Made by a program: the position numbers and the translations under genes. The notes beneath the pieces were generated by a model. It saw only the letters and a list, made by a program, of their open reading frames with translations, did no database searches and was not told the origin of the DNA. Positions 59,641 through 64,000 of a stretch of 64,000 bases of DNA are shown here, piece after piece. Each line of letters opens with the position of its first letter. Position 1 is the stretch's first letter. Origin of the DNA: a bacterium (GTDB taxonomy: Bacteria; Bdellovibrionota_C; UBA2361; RFPC01); assembly GCA_030431715.1 (NCBI GenBank), contig JAUIIO010000004.1:64977-128976 (forward strand). The letters are read 5' to 3'.

Positions 59641-60558
59641 GATCTTTTCTTCAACGGACCACTTGCGTACACCTTCTTGCTGTTCAACAAGCTTTAGTCG
59701 TCCTGAGAGACCGGCATTGTTCGCGATTTGAATACTTAGCCCCGGACGTGCATTGAGCTCTAAGAGCAGAGGCCCCCGGCTCTTATCGAGTACCAGATCA
59801 ACGCCTTGATATCCGAGACCTGTCATATCATAACTCGAAGCTGCAATTTTAAGTAGCTCATTCCAATACGGTATTTCTAACCCCAAAAGCTCAGCCCCAG
59901 TGTCAGGGTGTTCAGTGATGAAATTCTCATGCCAAACAGCTGAACAAGTAGTACCGGTAGCTATACAGATCCCTGCACCAACTGCTCCCTGATGCAAGTT
60001 AGCCTTCCCGTCTGACATACGAGACGGTAACCGTATCATAGACATTACTGGCACCCCAAGAAATGTAATAATACGAATATCCGGGACCCCCATGTAGGTA
60101 ACATCTTCAAAGACTGGGTCATGAGAAATTTTATACTCGATAATCGCCTTATCCGGGTGGCCTCCGAGACTAAAGACTCCTCCGATAATCATAGAGATAT
60201 GATGTTTCAGATCATCTATTTCAAGGAGCAATCCGTTAGTCTTACGAAACCTGCCGTTACGTTTACTGGCGATAAGAATAATCCCCTCACCACCAGATCC
60301 CTTTGCTGGCTTAATCACAAATTCACTATAGGGCTCAAGCGTGTCTTTGAGGTCACGTACTTGGCGTTGAATTTCAACGGTGGCGTAAAGCTCCGGAACC
60401 GCAACACCGGCCTGAAGGGCTAACTCCTTTGTCTTAAGCTTATCGTCCACCAGAGGGTAAAAACGACGATTATTGTAAGGAAGAATGTACGCCGCATTTC
60501 TGGCATTAATACCGAGAATACCTTTCTCTCGCAGCTTTCGTACCGTACCCATCATCAT
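59614..60558 (-). CDS. alpha-L-glutamate ligase-like ATP-grasp protein
   Basis: 314 residues. ATP-grasp signatures: 'FVIKPAKGSGGEGIILI' (glycine loop), 'DVTYMGVPDIRIITFLGVPVMSMIRLPS' and 'QGVDLVLDKSRGPLLLELNARPGLSIQ', with the acidic Mg site. It is the 'alpha-L-glutamate ligase-like' protein found with a 7TM inactive-transglutaminase protein and an aspartyl-type protease. It should add an amino acid to a peptide or cofactor; the acceptor is unknown. Last gene of the leftward triplet, its start overlapping the 7TM gene by 4 bases. Its tail overlaps the DUF1704 gene by 27 bases. Confidence 0.9.
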   Translation of the reverse strand: MMMGTVRKLREKGILGINARNAAYILPYNNRRFYPLVDDKLKTKELALQAGVAVPELYATVEIQRQVRDLKDTLEPYSEFVIKPAKGSGGEGIILIASKRNGRFRKTNGLLLEIDDLKHHISMIIGGVFSLGGHPDKAIIEYKISHDPVFEDVTYMGVPDIRIITFLGVPVMSMIRLPSRMSDGKANLHQGAVGAGICIATGTTCSAVWHENFITEHPDTGAELLGLEIPYWNELLKIAASSYDMTGLGYQGVDLVLDKSRGPLLLELNARPGLSIQIANNAGLSGRLKLVEQQEGVRKWSVEEKISFAREQFR

Positions 60559-62084
60559 TTGTTAACAAATTCCCTGAAACGATAAAGCTCAACAACTCTA
60601 TAACCGGTATATCGGCCAAGTAGAAGCGTGAAGGCGAGAATCACAAAGAGGAGCTCAGGAAAGACAAAGAGGAGATGTTCGAAAAGCTCATGAAAAATAA
60701 GTAAGAAAATGGCAGAGGCAACTAACATCGTCCCAATCCCCTGCTTCATAGCATCACCCGGTCCAAGCTCATCCCATACTATCGACATTCGTTCAATAGT
60801 CATGGCAAGAACGATCATCGGGAAAAGAGCAACCGAAAGACCGCGGTCCAGCCCGAGCTTCTGAGTCATAATGCTAAAAAATACCATCATAATGACCACT
60901 ACTGTTACAATAGCAGCCAAACGGGGCACGAGAAGGAGCTTGAGATGCTCAAGATAAAACCGCACCATTAGCCCACCGGAAAGAAGTAAGGTGAAGAGAA
61001 AAATCCCCCATAAAAGCTCTGTTTCACGAAAAGCTAATGCAATAAGAACTGGCATGAATGTTCCAAATGTTTTGACGCCAACAACATTACGAAGAATAAC
61101 TACCAGTAACGCCCCGAGTGGTATAAGCAGAAGCACACGGTATACAGCCTGAATATCTAAGGGGAGATGAAGGAGCGAGAAGTCCAAAAAGAGTGAAGAG
61201 GCTTCTTGATTATTCTTCAAGGCGCTCTTTACAAGATTTTCCTGCGAGCGCTCGATACCGATATTCACAATTACATTCTCCCCTCCCTTAACCTCTGTAA
61301 GGCCTTGCTCCCCAAACCACCATGGTAAAAACCCGGAAGGGACACGAGAAGAGCCTGTATCGATATTATACGATATCCATTTCTTCTTTTCCTTGCTGTA
61401 CACCTCAATGCGATGCTTGATATCAGCATGGCCGACAAAGTCGCCAAGATCTATTCCCTGTACTGATCTCGCAGCAAATCCTGCTTTTTTAAGTATCTTT
61501 AAAAGGACCTCAACCCTACGTTCATTCGTAGGTCTGGAACCAGCAAGTAAGAGGACGTTTTTGTCGCTCCTTGGCAGTTTTAAGAGCTCAAAGGCATTGT
61601 GAATAAAACTCTCCTCATCTGCGGACATCTCCTTAATTTTCTCTATAATGCCCCCAACAGCTTCTTGCTCCACCTCTGGCAAAAGAAATTCAAAAACCGC
61701 TGGTTTTTTAACTTTCTTTCCATTTCTCGCTGTCTGGTTTTTCCTGATGACGGCACGGTAGTAAAGCGTTTGCCACCCCTCTTCACTTCGAATGGACCAT
61801 ACGGCTTTTCGGTTTTCATCTTGTCTCTTCGTTGTAAGACCATAGCCCCTAGATACAAAATTCTCATCCATAACAAGAAAGCTATCTGAACTTTGAGGGA
61901 TATACATTTCAGCCTTGACTGGCCGCCCATCAGCTTTAAAACCAAGCTTAGCCTCAACAAGCCACACCTGCGACTCGTGATCCGGAGTAAGCGCAAGATT
62001 AAGCACGAACGCCTTGTAGAAAAAGATACCGAGCCCAAGGGCAGCTAGCACAAGGGAAAGTAAAAAGAGGTGTGTATTTTTCAA
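60555..62084 (-). CDS. inactive transglutaminase fused to seven-transmembrane domain
   Basis: 509 residues. An N-terminal membrane helix (~6-27) precedes a ~250-residue periplasmic domain with a transglutaminase-like fold that lacks the Cys-His-Asp triad ('FIHNAFELLKLPRSDKNVLLLAGSRP' and 'SVQGIDLGDF'). Six to seven C-terminal helices follow ('VYRVLLLIPLGALLVVIL', 'TFMPVLIALAF'). This is the 7TM-transglut-inactive family. It is always found beside an ATP-grasp ligase and a retropepsin-like protease. Both flanks overlap the partners by 4 bases. Role thought to be sensing or substrate binding. Confidence 0.92.
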   Translation of the reverse strand: MKNTHLFLLSLVLAALGLGIFFYKAFVLNLALTPDHESQVWLVEAKLGFKADGRPVKAEMYIPQSSDSFLVMDENFVSRGYGLTTKRQDENRKAVWSIRSEEGWQTLYYRAVIRKNQTARNGKKVKKPAVFEFLLPEVEQEAVGGIIEKIKEMSADEESFIHNAFELLKLPRSDKNVLLLAGSRPTNERRVEVLLKILKKAGFAARSVQGIDLGDFVGHADIKHRIEVYSKEKKKWISYNIDTGSSRVPSGFLPWWFGEQGLTEVKGGENVIVNIGIERSQENLVKSALKNNQEASSLFLDFSLLHLPLDIQAVYRVLLLIPLGALLVVILRNVVGVKTFGTFMPVLIALAFRETELLWGIFLFTLLLSGGLMVRFYLEHLKLLLVPRLAAIVTVVVIMMVFFSIMTQKLGLDRGLSVALFPMIVLAMTIERMSIVWDELGPGDAMKQGIGTMLVASAIFLLIFHELFEHLLFVFPELLFVILAFTLLLGRYTGYRVVELYRFREFVNK

Positions 62085-62605
62085 TTTTTATCCTTCGTTA
62101 CACTCCGAGTACACGCAGGAGTAACCGTGTAGGTTACCGCTGGATCCACAATGGTGTTCCCGGCAAGAAAATTTCTTCCTATAAGAGCCTGATAGTTAAA
62201 GTTCTCACGATTGGCGAGGTTAAACTCCTCTTCCATATATTTGTGACCAAGACAAATTCCAAGCTGAACGACGTAACGTTCATGAGCTCCGCCCCCGTGT
62301 CGTTTAATGCGAGCTTTGCGTACGATCTCTCTCTCAAGCATTTTCATTTTGCCGTATCGATTCTTGACATGGAACCGTATCCATTCTTTCCCGTCCTTCT
62401 CAAACTTCTCTTGGCCTTGCGCACTAAGGGAAGAGTAATCTGCACCGGTATCAAGCTTGGCATGGATGAAGAATCCTTCAGGCGAAATGCTAATCTTTTC
62501 AACCCAGCCCATAGTTTCTTTCTCCTGACACAGAGCCTGAGCACCGAACAAGAAAAAGAAAGCTCCGAGTAAGAAAAGATACGATGTTCTGAGAATCGAC
62601 AACAT
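62081..62605 (-). CDS. retropepsin-like 'ATP-dependent zinc protease' (PF05618)
   Basis: 174 residues. A signal peptide or anchor is present at the start (MLSILRTSYLFLLGAFFFLF). The catalytic motif is 'AKLDTGADYSSLSA', the Asp-Thr-Gly of aspartyl (retropepsin-fold) proteases, with 'HKYMEEEFNLANRENFNYQALIGRNFLA' at the C-terminal part. The family was named 'ATP-dependent zinc protease' but is aspartyl-type; the RimB-like members cut glutamyl tails. First gene of the leftward triplet, overlapping the 7TM gene by 4 bases. Predicted periplasmic. Confidence 0.9.
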   Translation of the reverse strand: MLSILRTSYLFLLGAFFFLFGAQALCQEKETMGWVEKISISPEGFFIHAKLDTGADYSSLSAQGQEKFEKDGKEWIRFHVKNRYGKMKMLEREIVRKARIKRHGGGAHERYVVQLGICLGHKYMEEEFNLANRENFNYQALIGRNFLAGNTIVDPAVTYTVTPACTRSVTKDKN

Positions 62606-62706
62606 GGTGGAGTAGATTATAGTTTTTCCCGACTCAGATCAATTCGAACAGGCACGATAGTAGAACTACTTTTTATCAGAAAGGATTTCGTGGGGAAGCT
62701 AAAACT

Positions 62707-63018
62707 CTAATCGAGATCTAGAGGACGCGGCGGACGGTAATCAGAGACCTCTTCTACCCCTAGGCCCTGCTGGAAGCTCTCAGAAGTGGCTGCGGTGGAA
62801 ACCTCTGATACAGCCACTTTACCTGCGGAGCGCAGTATCTCTTTTTCATCAGGTCGGTTTGAAAGACTTGTACGGATGGGGGCAGCAACTTCTTTCAAGG
62901 TCTGTAAGTTCAGGGTGAGCGCCCGCGAGGCTCGCTTCGACGCCCGGACGTAGCCCGGCTCTGCATGGCGAATGCTACACTTTTGTTTTTTACCCCTTTT
63001 GGTAAATGCCTCAAACAT
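62707..63018 (-). CDS. hypothetical protein
   Basis: 103 residues, no signal or membrane segment. The N-terminal half is strongly basic (FTKRGKKQKCSIRHAEPGYVRASKRASRAL), then mixed with a Ser/Thr/Ala-rich tail and a Pro-rich end (YRPPRPLDLD). No family recognised. It is divergent from the muramidase gene, with 139 bases between. Codon use is like its neighbours. It could be a small nucleic-acid-binding or structural protein, but nothing specific supports that. Confidence 0.45.
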   Translation of the reverse strand: MFEAFTKRGKKQKCSIRHAEPGYVRASKRASRALTLNLQTLKEVAAPIRTSLSNRPDEKEILRSAGKVAVSEVSTAATSESFQQGLGVEEVSDYRPPRPLDLD

Positions 63019-63157
63019 AAATCTTCCCTCATTGCACGACTGATTGATGGTATCGGAGTTTTCGGAGCTCAGTCAAGAAAAGATTCCTCTTTACCTAGCG
63101 CTCTGTCCATTCAGTTTTTTATGGCAACTTCTCAGAAAAACTCTCGAATAAGTCAGT

Positions 63158-63739
63158 ATGAGGATAGAAAAACGAAATATATACGACCACCTAGAAGCAG
63201 CTCACACCTCGCTCTCCTACGAGCGAGCATTGCGATTTGTGCTCCATGCTGAAGGCGGAATCAATGCATCTGCCGCCGACAGCGGAAACCGCGGCGGAAA
63301 TGTAACCAATCACGGGGTTACTCAAGCCGTCTATAATGATTGGCGAAGAGAGAAAGGGCTCCCCTATCGTTCGACACGAGAGATCACGCTAAACGAAGTT
63401 AAAGAACTCTACTACGAAGACTTCTGGCTTGCCTCTGGAAGTAATCTTTTACCTTACCCTCTTGATGTGATCCACTTTGACGCCGCGGTCAATAAGGGCC
63501 CACGCAGAGCGATCCTACTGCTGCAACGTTCGCTTGGAGTCAAGGAAGATGGTCTTATCGGAAATAAAACTAAGAGCGCTTACTTAAAAGCAGAGAAAAC
63601 ACAGCTCACAAAAAAATACCTGCATGTGAGAGCTAAATACTACAAAGACATATCTGCAAAGAATCAGAATCAAATCTTCTTAAGAGGATGGCTTAACAGA
63701 CTCACGGCTCTTGAAAAGTTCATTCGGACGGCTTCATAA
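63158..63739 (+). CDS. GH108-family muramidase (phage-like lysozyme)
   Basis: 193 residues. The catalytic region matches GH108: 'FVLHAEGG' with Glu32 as catalytic acid, then 'DSGNRGGNVTNHGVTQAVY' (the usual D-x-G-G-x-T-x-x-G-I-T with a short insertion). Then comes 'YYEDFWLASGSNLLP' and 'DAAVNKGPRRAILLLQRSLG', a peptidoglycan-binding-like tail. These enzymes cut the glycan of peptidoglycan and are found in phages, prophages and secretion-related loci. No signal peptide. The start is the in-frame ATG at 63158 with a fair AG-rich leader. No phage genes lie beside it, so it may be domesticated. Confidence 0.85.
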   Translation: MRIEKRNIYDHLEAAHTSLSYERALRFVLHAEGGINASAADSGNRGGNVTNHGVTQAVYNDWRREKGLPYRSTREITLNEVKELYYEDFWLASGSNLLPYPLDVIHFDAAVNKGPRRAILLLQRSLGVKEDGLIGNKTKSAYLKAEKTQLTKKYLHVRAKYYKDISAKNQNQIFLRGWLNRLTALEKFIRTAS

Positions 63740-63798
63740 ACAGACGCATTCAAAAACATTTTCGTCTTGCTCCTCCCTGTTCCAAAAGATATCTTTGA

Positions 63799-64000
63799 CA
63801 CATCGAAACCGCGACCCTCTTCATCACTCTAGCTGTTTGTGCGTTTATCCAGTCTCTCTTTGGCACTGGCCTACTCGTATTCGGAACACCGACACTGCTC
63901 CTTTTGGGATACTCATTTGAGCATACGTTGTACTACGTATTGCCATCATCTCTTACGATAAGCGCTCTTCAGGTCTGGCATGATAGAGAAGTGCTTAGCG
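63799..64000 (+). CDS. TauE/SafE-like permease, N-terminal fragment, start unclear
   Basis: The frame runs open from just after a TGA (63796-63798) to the window end. The sequence (from about 63823) is 'AVCAFIQSLFGTGLLVFGTP', then 'LLLLGYSFEHTLYYVLPSS', which is a close match to the first helices of TauE/SafE sulfite/organic-anion exporters. No ATG, GTG or TTG lies between the stop and the conserved first helix; an ATC at 63802 or 63823 is the only candidate near the right place. So either a rare start codon is used, an upstream frameshift exists, or there is a base error. Family call is good; the gene end is outside. Confidence 0.65.

Noticed and set aside
1..64000. tRNA, rRNA, CRISPR, integrase or transposase genes
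   Set aside because: Looked for on both strands by eye (D/T-loop words, repeat-spacer periodicity, DDE/HNH motifs) and none was found.

Overview
The window is protein-dense chromosomal DNA from a diderm, flagellated bacterium of moderate GC content. P-ring and L-ring genes (flgI, flgH), LolA-type and ABC export genes and an outer-membrane barrel protein all point to a Gram-negative envelope. The mix of a TraC/VirB4-type secretion locus, a split ole cluster, energy-taxis genes and many orphan regulators fits an environmental deltaproteobacterium-like or Bdellovibrionota-like lineage, but I cannot place it from sequence alone. No rRNA, tRNA, CRISPR array, transposase or integrase was seen.

Left edge (1-3.3 kb): the tail of a type IV secretion locus, with a TraC/VirB4 ATPase C-terminus, a small lipoprotein, two membrane proteins (one with a PH-like domain), an SH3 protein and a VirB2/TraA-like pilin, closed by a strong bidirectional terminator. 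3.3-18.3 kb is mixed: a membrane pseudokinase, ispG, a phosphoribosyltransferase-like protein, several unknowns, a phosphodiester glycosidase, a RibBA-like protein lacking most catalytic residues that is translationally coupled to an HD phosphohydrolase, a globin and rsmE. 18.3-25.2 kb is one leftward flagellar operon (DUF2802-like gene, flgF, flgG, flgA, flgH, flgI, flgJ, flgM, flgN) for rod, P/L rings and the late-gene checkpoint.

25-39.6 kb holds an aminotransferase, a second PH-like protein, a palindrome-rich noncoding element, an orphan NarL-type regulator, an M50-like membrane protein, a TetR regulator, a lone type IV pilin-like gene, a Bax-inhibitor-1 protein, psd and thiL, a GlcD-like oxidase, TPR and CheY-like proteins and sufU. 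39.6-44.3 kb is a complete olefin/beta-lactone pathway (oleA, fused oleBC, oleD). 44.4-49.6 kb holds a NahK-like kinase, a DUF2007 protein, a TSP3-type secreted protein and an aminotransferase. 49.7-51.5 kb is a two-gene energy-taxis receptor (PAS protein plus soluble MCP). 51.7-57 kb is a five-gene Lol-like export operon.

57-62.6 kb is the most distinctive block: two ATP-grasp amino-acid ligases, one fused to an RCK_C-like domain, each next to a predicted peptidase, plus a 7TM inactive-transglutaminase protein. This looks like paired writer and eraser modules for peptide-tail modification. The right edge carries a GH108 muramidase and the start of a TauE/SafE-like permease with no visible canonical start codon.
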